From Niabella beijingensis (GTDB taxonomy: Bacteria; Bacteroidota; Bacteroidia; Chitinophagales; Chitinophagaceae): a stretch of 64,000 bases of DNA. Below the pieces are notes generated by a model. The model searched no databases and was not told the DNA's origin. It worked only from the letters and a program-made list of their open reading frames with translations. How positions within the stretch are numbered: position 1 is the first letter of the stretch; each line of letters starts with the position of its first letter. Position numbers and translations under genes: made by a program. The stretch spans positions 1,240,001 through 1,304,000 of the forward strand of contig NZ_JAIQDI010000002.1 in NCBI RefSeq assembly GCF_020034665.1, given 5' to 3'. This document shows positions 56,625 to 64,000 of the stretch, piece by piece.

Positions 56625-56732
56625 TGTATCAAAACCGGACAGTTCCTGTTTTAAAAACGCACAACCGGAGGAATGAATATGTTTGTTGTATATTTATTAT
56701 CAGTTGTTTATGTTAGTGGCATCAAGGTTGGA
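56625..56732 (+). promoter_or_regulatory. tandem dyad enhancer and sigma54-like promoter, copy d
   Basis: The first dyad is TGTATCAAAACCGGACA at 56625-56641; spacer GTTCC; the second is TGTTTTAAAAACGCACA at 56647-56663. TGGCAT at 56717-56722, five bases, and TTGGA at 56728-56732 form the -24/-12 pair, 70 bases after the start of the second dyad. Predicted transcription starts about 54 bases before the ATG of permease 17. The element lies in the 304-base gap 56493-56796; the rest of the gap shows nothing recognisable. Confidence 0.72.
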
Positions 56733-56796
56733 ACAAAGGCCATAACGGCAGTGATGACTCCGGTCTTCCTTCCGGGGTGTAAATCAACAAGCAGGT

Positions 56797-59202
56797 ATGA
56801 TCAGGAACTATATAAAAATAGCGTGGCGGAATATCCGGAAGCAGGTATTATACAGTAGTGTAAATATCATCGGACTTTTTGCCGGTATCCTGTTTTTCTT
56901 TTTGATCGGTGCTTATGTGTGGAGTGAGTTCCGGGTAAACCGGGAACTCAAAAATGCGGGGAACCAATATATACTCACAAGTTTGTGGAAAAATCCGGAT
57001 ATGGGAACAGACCTGGCGACAATTGGTCCCTTGGCAAAACGCTTAAAAGAAGATTATCCCAGGCTTGTAAGGAATTATTACCGGTTTGATGGCATTACAG
57101 CTGTTGTTGCAAAGGGCGACAAAAAACTTAAGCAGGATGTACAGCTGGGCGATTCCGGTTTTTTGACCATGTACGGCTTTAAATTGCTGGGAGGTAATGC
57201 TGCTACAGCCTTGGAACAGCCTTTTAGTGTGGTAATCACAAAAAAAATAGCATTCACCTATTTTAACAGCACAGATGTGATCGGTCAAACTCTGGCCATA
57301 CGCAGCTTCTCAGGAGATATTCATGATTTTAAGATCACGGCAGTATTAGATGAGCTTCCGGAGAATACGGTTACACAATTGACATCTGCATCTCCAAGCC
57401 AGGTTTTCGTTCCCGTAGCCAACTATGATTATTTTGGCCGCACCGATCTGGACAGCTGGCAAAATATTTATATTGCCTCTTATATTGAGTTGCAAAATGG
57501 TGTGAAAGCCGCGGACCTCAAAGCGCCGATTGAACAATTATTAAAACAGAATACAACCGAAACGGTGCAGCAGTATCTTCGTGTAGCTCCTGTACCGCTT
57601 ACAAAATATCACTTGAGCAGAAATAATGGCCTGATACAGCGTACTGTTTATACGTTGTCGCTGGTGGGATTATTCATCCTGATAATGGCTGTGATTAATT
57701 TTGTTAATGTAAGCATCAGTAATGCCGGTACGCGGATCCGGGAGATTGGAGTACGCAAGGTAATTGGGGGAAGAAGGAGACAGCTCGTTTTCCAGTTTCT
57801 TTCAGAATCGGTCATCCTGGTGGCTCTTGCTGTTCTTCTGGCCCTTGCCGCTTATCCTGTAACGAAGGGTGTTTTTGCAGATGTGGTTGGTAAGCCCCTT
57901 CCGTCACTATTTTCCTTTCCCCCGTATTTCGTGGTTTTTCCGCTTTTACTGATATTGGTCATCGGGGTTTTATCCGGACTGTACCCTGCACTTCGACTTT
58001 CTTCCATTAACATGATAAATGCAATGAAAGGAACGCTTAAATCTGTTGGCGAGCATGTATTGTTGCGGAAAGGGTTGGTGACATTCCAGTTTGCAGTTGC
58101 GTTACTGGTACTCGTTGCGGCCTTTGTGATTACCCGGCAGGTAATGCATTTTTTCAGCAGAAGTCTGGGTTATAATAAGGAATTTATGGTATCTGCACAG
58201 GTGCCGCGTGATTGGTCGAAACCCGGCGTAGATAAGATGATTTCAATAAGAGATCAATTTGCTGCATTACCGGAAGTGACGGCGGTCTCTTTATCTTATG
58301 AGATCCCGAACGGAAACAACGGGGGACAGGCACCCGTGTATAAAATGGGAACGGATACCGCTTCGGCACTTCCGTTCCAGGTCTTGTCGAGTGATGAAAA
58401 ATATCTAAATACATACGGGATCGCGTTAAAGGAGGGGCGTTCTTTTGAAGGGTACCGCCGCGATTCAGGACAGGTGATCCTTAATGAAACAGGCGCCAGA
58501 GTCCTGGGTTATCAATCGGTTGCTGATGCGGTCGGCAAAAAGATACAGATACCGGGGGATCCAACGCTATTTACAGTAAAAGGCGTTGCCGGTGATTTTC
58601 ATTTCGGATCCATGTTGGGGAAGATACCACCGATCCTGATCTTTAACATTAACTTTAATCCTACGTATCGCTTTTTATCGTTCAGACTGAAACCCGGAAA
58701 TGTTCAGGCTTCCCTGGATGCCCTGCAAAAAAAATGGTCATCACTGATACCAGAAACTGCATTCGAATACCGGTTTATGGATGATGATTTACAGATCATG
58801 TACGCCAAAGAGCTGCAGTTAAAAAAGGCGGCTTATGTGGCAGGCATCCTGGCCCTGGTTATTGTATTGCTGGGCATATTCAGCCTGGTTTCTTTAAGTA
58901 TCCAAAAACGGATTAAAGAGATTGGTGTACGAAAAGTTCTTGGAGCTTCCGCCTCCAGTATCGTACGGCTGCTGGCAAGGGAATTTGTTGTGGTATTGCT
59001 GATCGCAGTGTTGGTTGCGGTACCTCTTGGTTACTGGTTGATGAGCAGATGGCTGCAGAATTATGCATATCATATAAAAATAGCACCGGAAATATTTGTT
59101 GTTGCTTTTTTTTGCATTGCATTCGTTACTTTTTTGCTCATCGCCGCGCAAGCGGCAAAGGCAGCGTTCGCTAACCCTGTAAAAGCGTTACGCTCGGAAT
59201 AA
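56797..59202 (+). CDS. duplicated FtsX/MacB-type ABC permease 17 (divergent)
   Basis: An 801-residue permease and the most divergent copy. It starts MIRNYIKIAWRNIRKQV; TM1 has IIGLFAGILFFFLIGAYVW. First half VINFVNVSISNAGTRIREIG then VRKVIGGRRRQL, lacking STARS. TM6 reads LLGIFSLVSLSIQKR in place of SCLGLFGL. The second coupling motif is conventional (KRIKEIGVRKVLGAS). Class B mark GVAGDFHFGSMLGKIPP. Tail NPVKALRSE. It has its own promoter copy d and is followed by ATPase 2 and the TolC-type gene, so it may be the permease dedicated to that last unit. Confidence 0.92.
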   Translation: MIRNYIKIAWRNIRKQVLYSSVNIIGLFAGILFFFLIGAYVWSEFRVNRELKNAGNQYILTSLWKNPDMGTDLATIGPLAKRLKEDYPRLVRNYYRFDGITAVVAKGDKKLKQDVQLGDSGFLTMYGFKLLGGNAATALEQPFSVVITKKIAFTYFNSTDVIGQTLAIRSFSGDIHDFKITAVLDELPENTVTQLTSASPSQVFVPVANYDYFGRTDLDSWQNIYIASYIELQNGVKAADLKAPIEQLLKQNTTETVQQYLRVAPVPLTKYHLSRNNGLIQRTVYTLSLVGLFILIMAVINFVNVSISNAGTRIREIGVRKVIGGRRRQLVFQFLSESVILVALAVLLALAAYPVTKGVFADVVGKPLPSLFSFPPYFVVFPLLLILVIGVLSGLYPALRLSSINMINAMKGTLKSVGEHVLLRKGLVTFQFAVALLVLVAAFVITRQVMHFFSRSLGYNKEFMVSAQVPRDWSKPGVDKMISIRDQFAALPEVTAVSLSYEIPNGNNGGQAPVYKMGTDTASALPFQVLSSDEKYLNTYGIALKEGRSFEGYRRDSGQVILNETGARVLGYQSVADAVGKKIQIPGDPTLFTVKGVAGDFHFGSMLGKIPPILIFNINFNPTYRFLSFRLKPGNVQASLDALQKKWSSLIPETAFEYRFMDDDLQIMYAKELQLKKAAYVAGILALVIVLLGIFSLVSLSIQKRIKEIGVRKVLGASASSIVRLLAREFVVVLLIAVLVAVPLGYWLMSRWLQNYAYHIKIAPEIFVVAFFCIAFVTFLLIAAQAAKAAFANPVKALRSE

Positions 59203-59499
59203 ACCGTTGTGATCTAATCAGGATGAAAAGTGTTTTAATAAGTAGTGGTGAATAATTTGTTGGAAATGGGTTTAAATAAAATAAATAATGACACTCAGAA
59301 TACCATTGTTACAGCAATCTGTAACTCCATACCAATTGCTTTTTATGTTGAACAAGTAGCCGCGCATCTTACCTGCCGGGATAATCATTTCCCGGTGGGA
59401 AGTTGCAGCGGAATACCCGTTTTAAGGGCAGCAGGTAAATCTCAATTCTCGAATCTTAAATCTCAAATCTGACGTCTCAATACTGAAATCTTATAAATT
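59203..59499. other. non-coding gap between permease 17 and ATPase 2
   Basis: 297 bases with no credible gene. It holds two short hairpins: GTTACAG-CAAT-CTGTAAC at 59308-59325, and CCGGGA/TCCCGG at 59376-59395. The end is CTCAATTCTCGAATCTTAAATCTC-like filler. No dyad pair or TGGC-N7-TTGGA promoter was found, so ATPase 2 is probably read through from promoter copy d. Confidence 0.5.
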
Positions 59500-60177
59500 A
59501 TGTTATTAGCATTAAGAGGAATTTACAAATGGGTGAACACGGGGATCAACCGCACTTTTTTGCTCAAGGATATCAACCTGGATATTGATGAAGGAGAATT
59601 TGTGTCTGTAATGGGCCCTTCCGGCTCAGGAAAGTCGACATTGCTGAATGTGATCGGCATGCTGGATGATTTTGATGAAGGACAGTATCATTTTATGGGT
59701 GAAGCCGTACAGCAGCTGAAGGAAAAACAACGCACGGCATTGTACAAACAGTATATCGGGTTTGTCTTTCAGGCCTATCACCTGATCGATGAGCTTACCG
59801 TTTATGAGAATATTGAAACGCCGCTCCTGTATAAGGGGATTAAAACCTCTGAACGGAAGGCGATGGTGGCCGATATGCTGGACCGGTTCCAGATCGTGGG
59901 GAAAAAAGATCTGTTCCCGACCCAGCTTTCAGGCGGACAACAGCAACTGGTGGGAATTGCAAGAGCGCTGATCGGTAATCCTAAATTGCTGTTGGCAGAT
60001 GAACCGACCGGTAACCTGAACTCCAGGCAGGGGGAGGAGATCATGGAATTGTTCCGTCAGCTGAACCAGGAGGGGGTAACCATTATCCAGGTAACCCATT
60101 CCGAAAAGAACGCCGAATACGGGTCCCGGATCATTCATTTGTTAGACGGACATGTGGAACGCAGAAACAATGGATGA
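59500..60177 (+). CDS. MacB/LolD-type ABC transporter ATPase 2 (variant signature and D-loop)
   Basis: A 225-residue nucleotide-binding subunit. Walker A is GPSGSGKST (39-47), Q-loop Q91, Walker B LLLADE (163-168) and switch H200 are intact. Two conserved positions differ from ATPase 1: the signature reads LSGGQQQLVGIARA with L150 where Arg is usual, and the D-loop reads GNLNS with N174 for Asp. Catalysis is probably kept, since the Walker B Glu and switch His are present, but dimer communication through the D-loop may differ. It is similar to ATPase 1 in length and in IDELTVxEN after the Q-loop. It precedes the TolC-type gene by 63 bases. Confidence 0.93.
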   Translation: MLLALRGIYKWVNTGINRTFLLKDINLDIDEGEFVSVMGPSGSGKSTLLNVIGMLDDFDEGQYHFMGEAVQQLKEKQRTALYKQYIGFVFQAYHLIDELTVYENIETPLLYKGIKTSERKAMVADMLDRFQIVGKKDLFPTQLSGGQQQLVGIARALIGNPKLLLADEPTGNLNSRQGEEIMELFRQLNQEGVTIIQVTHSEKNAEYGSRIIHLLDGHVERRNNG

Positions 60178-60240
60178 CGCCCGCTTACAGCTGGCAGCTT
60201 ATGGCTGAAGGCTGATTTCTCAATGTTCAATTTTCAATAC

Positions 60241-61548
60241 ATGAAGTTTTTTTTTATCGGATTTTTTTTCATATTTATTCCGCAGATGCTGCTGGCACAG
60301 GATAAAAATTATACCCTGGAGCAATGCATTGATATTGCACTTAACAGCAACCTGCAGGTGACCCAGGCGGCCAACCAGGCCGGACGCGATCAGATCGGCA
60401 AAAAGCAGGCCCGGCTGAACATGCTGCCCAATCTGAATGCATCAGCAAGTCACGGCTGGTTCTTTGGCCGGAGTATTGATAATACGACCAATGCTTTTGT
60501 TGATAATAATATTTATTCCGGAGATTATAATATTTCCGGTGGTGTTACCTTATTCCGGGGAATGAATCTGCAGAATACCGCCCGCCAGGCGGCTATGACA
60601 GCCGCAGCTTCTGACATGAGCTGGCAACAACAGAAGGATAATATTACCTTAAACGTGATCCTGGCCTACCTGCAAATGATGAGTTCTCAGGATATCCTGT
60701 CACAAACCAACGACCAGGCAACGCTTTCCGAAAAACAGGTGACCCGGCTGAAAGATATGGATGCCAAGGGTGCAATAGCACCATCGGATCTTTTTGATAT
60801 GAAGGGCCAGTATGCCAATGACCAGGCTACGATTATCAATGCAAAACGTGATGTGGAAACGGCAAAGATCAACATCTGCACATTAATGAATGTTCCCTAC
60901 GACAGCAGTATGAAGTTTGAACGGATGACTGTTTCGGATATCCTTGAGAAAAATAATACAAATGCTACCGATGCCTACGAGGCAGCGCTCCAGCGTTTCG
61001 CGCAGATAAAGGCCGCGGACTTCTCTGTTAAGAGTGCGACTTACGGGCTGAAGGCTGCCCGCTCCAAACTGTTCCCCACGCTCGACTTTGGTTATGGCAT
61101 GAGCAGCCGTTATGCACAGTCATCTTCAGCAAGTCTGGCCGACCAGCTGAAGAACAACAATAATAAAAACCTGGGCTTTACACTGTCAGTGCCCATTTTT
61201 AACAACCTGCAGGCACGGAATAATATAAAACTGGCCCGGCTTGATCTGAAGGACGCGGAGCAAAATGACAAGGCGGTAAAAACACAGTTGCAACAGAACA
61301 TTGAGGCCGCTGCAGTAAATATGAATGCTGCCTTTGACCGGTATAAAAAATTGCAGGACCGCGTGAATGCCCTGCAGCAATCGTACCAGGCCGCAGAAGC
61401 GCGCTTTAACGTGGGACAATGGAACTCGGTGGAATATCTTACCGTAAAAAATAACCTCGACCGTGCCAACATTGACCTGATCGGCGGGAAGTATGAATAC
61501 CTGCTGCGGGTGAAGATCTATAATTATTATCAGGGGATAGGGAATTAG
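60241..61548 (+). CDS. TolC-type outer-membrane efflux protein
   Basis: An outer-membrane channel subunit. The frame opens at 60223, but the ATG at 60241 gives a normal signal peptide (MKFFFIGFFFIFIPQMLLAQ, then DKNYTLEQC), so 435 residues are assigned. YTLEQCIDIALNSNLQV is the classic start of the OEP domain; a second OEP repeat begins around AYEAALQRFAQIKAAD. Long Gln/Ala/Asn-rich helices and strand regions such as GDYNISGGVTLFRG and NLGFTLSVPIFNN are those of a TolC trimer. It is the only outer-membrane factor here, ends the array, and would complete a tripartite system with the adaptor at 11270. Confidence 0.94.
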   Translation: MKFFFIGFFFIFIPQMLLAQDKNYTLEQCIDIALNSNLQVTQAANQAGRDQIGKKQARLNMLPNLNASASHGWFFGRSIDNTTNAFVDNNIYSGDYNISGGVTLFRGMNLQNTARQAAMTAAASDMSWQQQKDNITLNVILAYLQMMSSQDILSQTNDQATLSEKQVTRLKDMDAKGAIAPSDLFDMKGQYANDQATIINAKRDVETAKINICTLMNVPYDSSMKFERMTVSDILEKNNTNATDAYEAALQRFAQIKAADFSVKSATYGLKAARSKLFPTLDFGYGMSSRYAQSSSASLADQLKNNNNKNLGFTLSVPIFNNLQARNNIKLARLDLKDAEQNDKAVKTQLQQNIEAAAVNMNAAFDRYKKLQDRVNALQQSYQAAEARFNVGQWNSVEYLTVKNNLDRANIDLIGGKYEYLLRVKIYNYYQGIGN

Positions 61549-61676
61549 CTGTCAGTTTTCAGCTGTGAGATTTGAGCTGCGAGAATTCAGGAAGGAGCTG
61601 TTGCGATCGGAGCGCCTCATTTCTGAATGTTCAACGCTCAAATGTATTCACTTCCCGGTTTCATCAATTGTTGCTG

Positions 61677-62441
61677 TCACTTGCCTCCATTGGCCTTCAG
61701 GTCGGCAATACAGCCCGCATCCAGTGCCGGGGGGTTATTGCGCGATAAAAAACCAAACACATCGGTGGTTTCCGAAGCGTAAAACATAAGGCATTGCTCG
61801 TTGCTGCAATGATTGCCATGTGCTGCGTCTTTATGTGCGGACTGCATGGGCGATCCGAGGTCAACCAATCCCAGCAAATGTCCTATTTCATGCTCCAGAA
61901 CGGTGGCCTCCAGTTTGGTCCGGCTCACCTGTCCGAAGCCACCGGAGTTCTCATGGATCTTTTTACCCATCAGGGCGGCCGAGGTATTGCGGTATACGAT
62001 TCCCAGGGTACCGGCATCGGTAAAATCACTGTTGGAATAAAGGATATACACACTTAATTGAGTGCCGCTGTTAAAAACTGTGCGGTTATTATTCTCGATC
62101 TCCTTGATCTGGCTCAGCGACAGCGTTGTTTTACCGGGGTCCGCAATGATCGTTGTGGTAATGGTAATTCCCCCCGGCTTATGGAGCCGGTTGGCGAGGA
62201 ATTGTTTTAACTGATCCAGCGCCGCTCCGTCAGGGGCATAGCCCCGGATGTATTGTATCTCTACAATGAGGGAACTGAAAGGAGTACTGGTCAACAGATC
62301 CTTTGACGCAGCTCCAACCGGTTTGGTATAGGCGGCAGCATCTGCATCAGGATTGTTGTTAAAAGGAGTGTCCTTTTTAGAGCAGCCACAAACGGCAAGC
62401 ACAGCAGTGATCCATACGATCGGGGCAATAATTCGTTTCAT
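61677..62441 (-). CDS. metzincin-like zinc metalloprotease lipoprotein
   Basis: A 254-residue lipoprotein, signal peptide ending LAVCG before C20. The zinc motif is HEIGHLLGL (184-192: H184, E185, H188), inside EATVLEHEIGHLLGLVDLGSP. A His-rich stretch with HC (H211, C212) and NEQCLM follows, as in archaemetzincin-like membrane metalloproteases, giving the third ligand (H203, H208 or H211). The region 95-180 looks like a strand-rich pro-part with IADPGKTTLSLSQI. It would act in the periplasm or on the outer membrane. It is convergent with the TolC gene, 128 bases away, and has no obvious tie to the array. Confidence 0.85.
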   Translation of the reverse strand: MKRIIAPIVWITAVLAVCGCSKKDTPFNNNPDADAAAYTKPVGAASKDLLTSTPFSSLIVEIQYIRGYAPDGAALDQLKQFLANRLHKPGGITITTTIIADPGKTTLSLSQIKEIENNNRTVFNSGTQLSVYILYSNSDFTDAGTLGIVYRNTSAALMGKKIHENSGGFGQVSRTKLEATVLEHEIGHLLGLVDLGSPMQSAHKDAAHGNHCSNEQCLMFYASETTDVFGFLSRNNPPALDAGCIADLKANGGK

Positions 62442-62517
62442 ACCGGCGGATTAAACTTGGTCTCAAAAATAGGGTTTTTGTGCGGTATGCAGCAGTTCTG
62501 TCAGCAACAGTAACAGG

Positions 62518-62967
62518 CTACCCGCGTTCTTTCAGCAGGTCGGCGGCAATCTTATCAATCGGCAAGGTCATTACATCGGCCGAGAAGTGAGCCCAGTCTA
62601 CAAAGCGGAAGTTTTCCGTGATGAGGGCCGGATAGACGGGCTGGCCGTTATTCACCGGAAAAGACAGGGGTTCCAGCGGACGTACGATATAATAGATAGA
62701 GATCAGCTGGTGCGCATCATTAAATGCCGATTGCTGGAAGAAATCGGTGGTATACAGATGATCCACCACTGCTACCTCCACATTCATTTCCTCCTTACAT
62801 TCCCGTATGATACAGTCGCGCGTACCTTCACCAAGTTCCAGTCCTCCGCCGGGGAACTTGGTGACCTCCCGGTTGTTGAAATAAATACGTTCATCGCTTA
62901 CCAGTACCTGTTTCCGGTCATTCACCAAAATACCGTATACCCGGATATTAAAAGAAGTTAAGGTCAT
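62518..62967 (-). CDS. NUDIX hydrolase
   Basis: A 149-residue protein with a Nudix box at 41-63: G41, E47, then REC-KEE (R55, E56, E59, E60), matching GX5EX7REUXEE except that the Gly after the second acid pair is Asn. It hydrolyses a nucleoside-diphosphate-linked substrate that cannot be named from this. The start overlaps the end of corA by four bases (ATGA type), so they are co-transcribed. Confidence 0.9.
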   Translation of the reverse strand: MTLTSFNIRVYGILVNDRKQVLVSDERIYFNNREVTKFPGGGLELGEGTRDCIIRECKEEMNVEVAVVDHLYTTDFFQQSAFNDAHQLISIYYIVRPLEPLSFPVNNGQPVYPALITENFRFVDWAHFSADVMTLPIDKIAADLLKERG

Positions 62968-63905
62968 TCCAGTATTTTTTTTCTGAAGGCCAGCACACCG
63001 AGTATCACGGCCAGCAGCAGCGAAAGGATGGCTACTATATAAAATGCGTAAGGAGAATGTTCAAACCCGCTCGGTACATTCATGCCAAAGATACTGGCGA
63101 TCAGTACAGGGAAACTCAGTACGATGGTGGCAATGGCCAGTCGTTTTAACACCTGGTTCTGGTTATTGGCGATAATACTGGCAAAGGTATCCATCGTGCT
63201 GCTGAGGATATTGGTATAAATATTTGCCATTTCGAGGGCCTGGGAATTGTCTACCATAAGGTCTTCCAGAAGCTCCGATTCGGTTTCTGTAAGCTGAAGG
63301 AACCGGGTGCGTTGTATCTTGGCCAGTAACAGCTCATTGGAGCGCAGGGCGGTTACGAAATATACCAGGCTCTTCTGGATCTTCATCAGTTCCAGCAGGT
63401 GCTCATTTTTATTGGCATCATAGAGCTTTTGCTCGATCACATTCCGTTTTTGATTGATCTCCTTCAGGTACTCCATAAAGTTCTGGATGATCTTTTCTAT
63501 GATCTTGATCACCATCATATTCTTTTTGTCCGGCTGGCGGTTCTGAAAGGTGTTCAGGAATTTTTTTATGGCGGCGTTTTCGAACGAGTTTACGGTAACG
63601 ATATGATTGTGGGTGAGGATAATGACGATAGGAATGGTGATGTAATAGGCATCGCTTTCGTTGAATGAATTATTTTCGGTGGGCGTTTTAATAACAATGA
63701 GCTTTACATTGTCGTCTTCATCATAACGGCTGCGCTCATCGATATCCAGCGAGTCGGTCAGGAAGTCGATCGGGATCTCCAGCTGATCGGATAATTCATC
63801 AAATTCCTCCTGTTTCAGCGGTGGAACTACATTTACCCAGCTGTCGTTTTCCGGCTCGGAAATTTCGACGATATGGTGATCGAGATTTTTAAAGTATTTG
63901 ATCAT
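62964..63905 (-). CDS. corA: CorA-type magnesium/cobalt channel
   Basis: A 313-residue member of the CorA family. The long cytoplasmic N-terminal domain has coiled helices (EYLKEINQKRNVIEQKLYDA), then TM1 (IATIVLSFPVLIASI), the signature FGMNVP with G274-M275-N276, and TM2 (AFYIVAILSLLLAVILGVLAF) with the basic end RKKILE. It forms a homopentameric inner-membrane channel. It overlaps the upstream gene's stop by four bases and the NUDIX gene's start by four, so dapF-corA-nudix is one operon. Confidence 0.93.
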   Translation of the reverse strand: MIKYFKNLDHHIVEISEPENDSWVNVVPPLKQEEFDELSDQLEIPIDFLTDSLDIDERSRYDEDDNVKLIVIKTPTENNSFNESDAYYITIPIVIILTHNHIVTVNSFENAAIKKFLNTFQNRQPDKKNMMVIKIIEKIIQNFMEYLKEINQKRNVIEQKLYDANKNEHLLELMKIQKSLVYFVTALRSNELLLAKIQRTRFLQLTETESELLEDLMVDNSQALEMANIYTNILSSTMDTFASIIANNQNQVLKRLAIATIVLSFPVLIASIFGMNVPSGFEHSPYAFYIVAILSLLLAVILGVLAFRKKILE

Positions 63906-64000
63906 AGCGTTTCTGTGCTTATGCTGCCTTCGAAAACCTGTACTGCAGGGCCTTTCAGCCAGATGCTGTTAAAGCTGCCGTCCGGCTCCCGGCGGTATCG
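63902..64000 (-). CDS. dapF: diaminopimelate epimerase, C-terminal end only (5' part outside window)
   Basis: 32 residues plus stop on the minus strand, cut by the window edge. The reading frame gives FNSIWLKGPAVQVFEGSI, the usual C-terminal end of DapF (WLxGPAxxVFEG). The stop overlaps the ATG of corA by four bases. DapF interconverts LL- and meso-diaminopimelate for lysine and peptidoglycan. Only this tail can be judged. Confidence 0.7.
   Translation of the reverse strand, partial: RYRREPDGSFNSIWLKGPAVQVFEGSISTETL

Noticed and set aside
56673..56858. 61-residue frame before permease 17
   Set aside because: It overlaps the promoter element and the start of permease 17 in another frame; a hydrophobic start alone is not enough.
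14058..59202. Recent tandem amplification or assembly artefact
   Set aside because: The permeases differ throughout, most clearly in the periplasmic domains; only short 3' blocks are near-identical, so the copies are old and distinct.
59239..59276. TGGTGA...TTGGA as another sigma54-like promoter before ATPase 2
   Set aside because: The boxes are three bases too far apart, no C follows GG, and there is no dyad pair upstream.
59245..59472. 75-residue frame between permease 17 and ATPase 2
   Set aside because: Its end is the CTCAAT filler, it has no domain, and its composition is like the surrounding non-coding DNA.
62587..62961. 124-residue plus-strand frame over the NUDIX gene
   Set aside because: It is an antisense shadow; the minus-strand frame has a full Nudix box.

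Overview
The window looks like chromosomal DNA from a Bacteroidota member, most likely Chitinophagaceae. This is inferred from gene content and style: DUF4421-, DUF4097- and PepSY-like secreted proteins, TAnnTTTG-type promoter remnants, a GMN-type CorA beside a NUDIX gene and dapF, and ~800-residue duplicated FtsX permeases. No rRNA, tRNA, CRISPR array or transposase was seen.

Layout. (1) 1-2.6 kb: the 3' part of a hybrid sensor kinase and two small exported Lys-rich proteins, each followed by its own intrinsic terminator. (2) 2.6-7.4 kb: a tight four-gene envelope operon with a small beta-barrel, an MprF-type aminoacyl-phosphatidylglycerol synthase/flippase, a VirJ/AcvB-type hydrolase and a DUF4421-like barrel. 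(3) 7.5-10.2 kb, minus strand: an NtrC-type sigma54 activator overlapping the gene of its membrane histidine kinase. (4) 10.4-61.5 kb, plus strand: a PepSY-like secreted protein, a HlyD/MacA-type adaptor, a MacB/LolD-type ATPase, then seventeen full-length paralogous FtsX/MacB permeases (four, then a DUF4097 protein and a serine hydrolase, then thirteen), a second ATPase and a TolC-type outer-membrane factor. The permeases alone cover about 41 kb. (5) 61.7-64 kb, minus strand: a metzincin-like lipoprotein, a NUDIX hydrolase, CorA and the 3' end of dapF.

How it may work together. Four intergenic regions carry the same composite element: a tandem pair of 16-17 bp dyads (TGTAYCAAAA..., second copy often TGTTTTAAAAACG-ACA) and, 68-70 bp after the start of the second dyad, a GGC-containing -24-like box, with a -12-like TTGGA box in two of them. 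They precede the PepSY-like gene (and face the regulator gene), the adaptor gene, the first permease of the large block, and the last permease-ATPase-TolC unit. A weaker version precedes the first permease. The simplest reading is that the NtrC-type regulator at 8.9-10.2 kb binds these dyads and turns on the whole array through sigma54, so that two ATPases, one adaptor and one outer-membrane channel are made with a large set of interchangeable or substrate-specific permeases. The MprF/VirJ operon next door suggests an envelope-defence setting. The substrate cannot be read from the sequence. The permeases fall into two classes by a motif in their second periplasmic domain, and three adjacent pairs share 3' ends that run past the stop codon, so the array appears to have grown by duplication and exchange.
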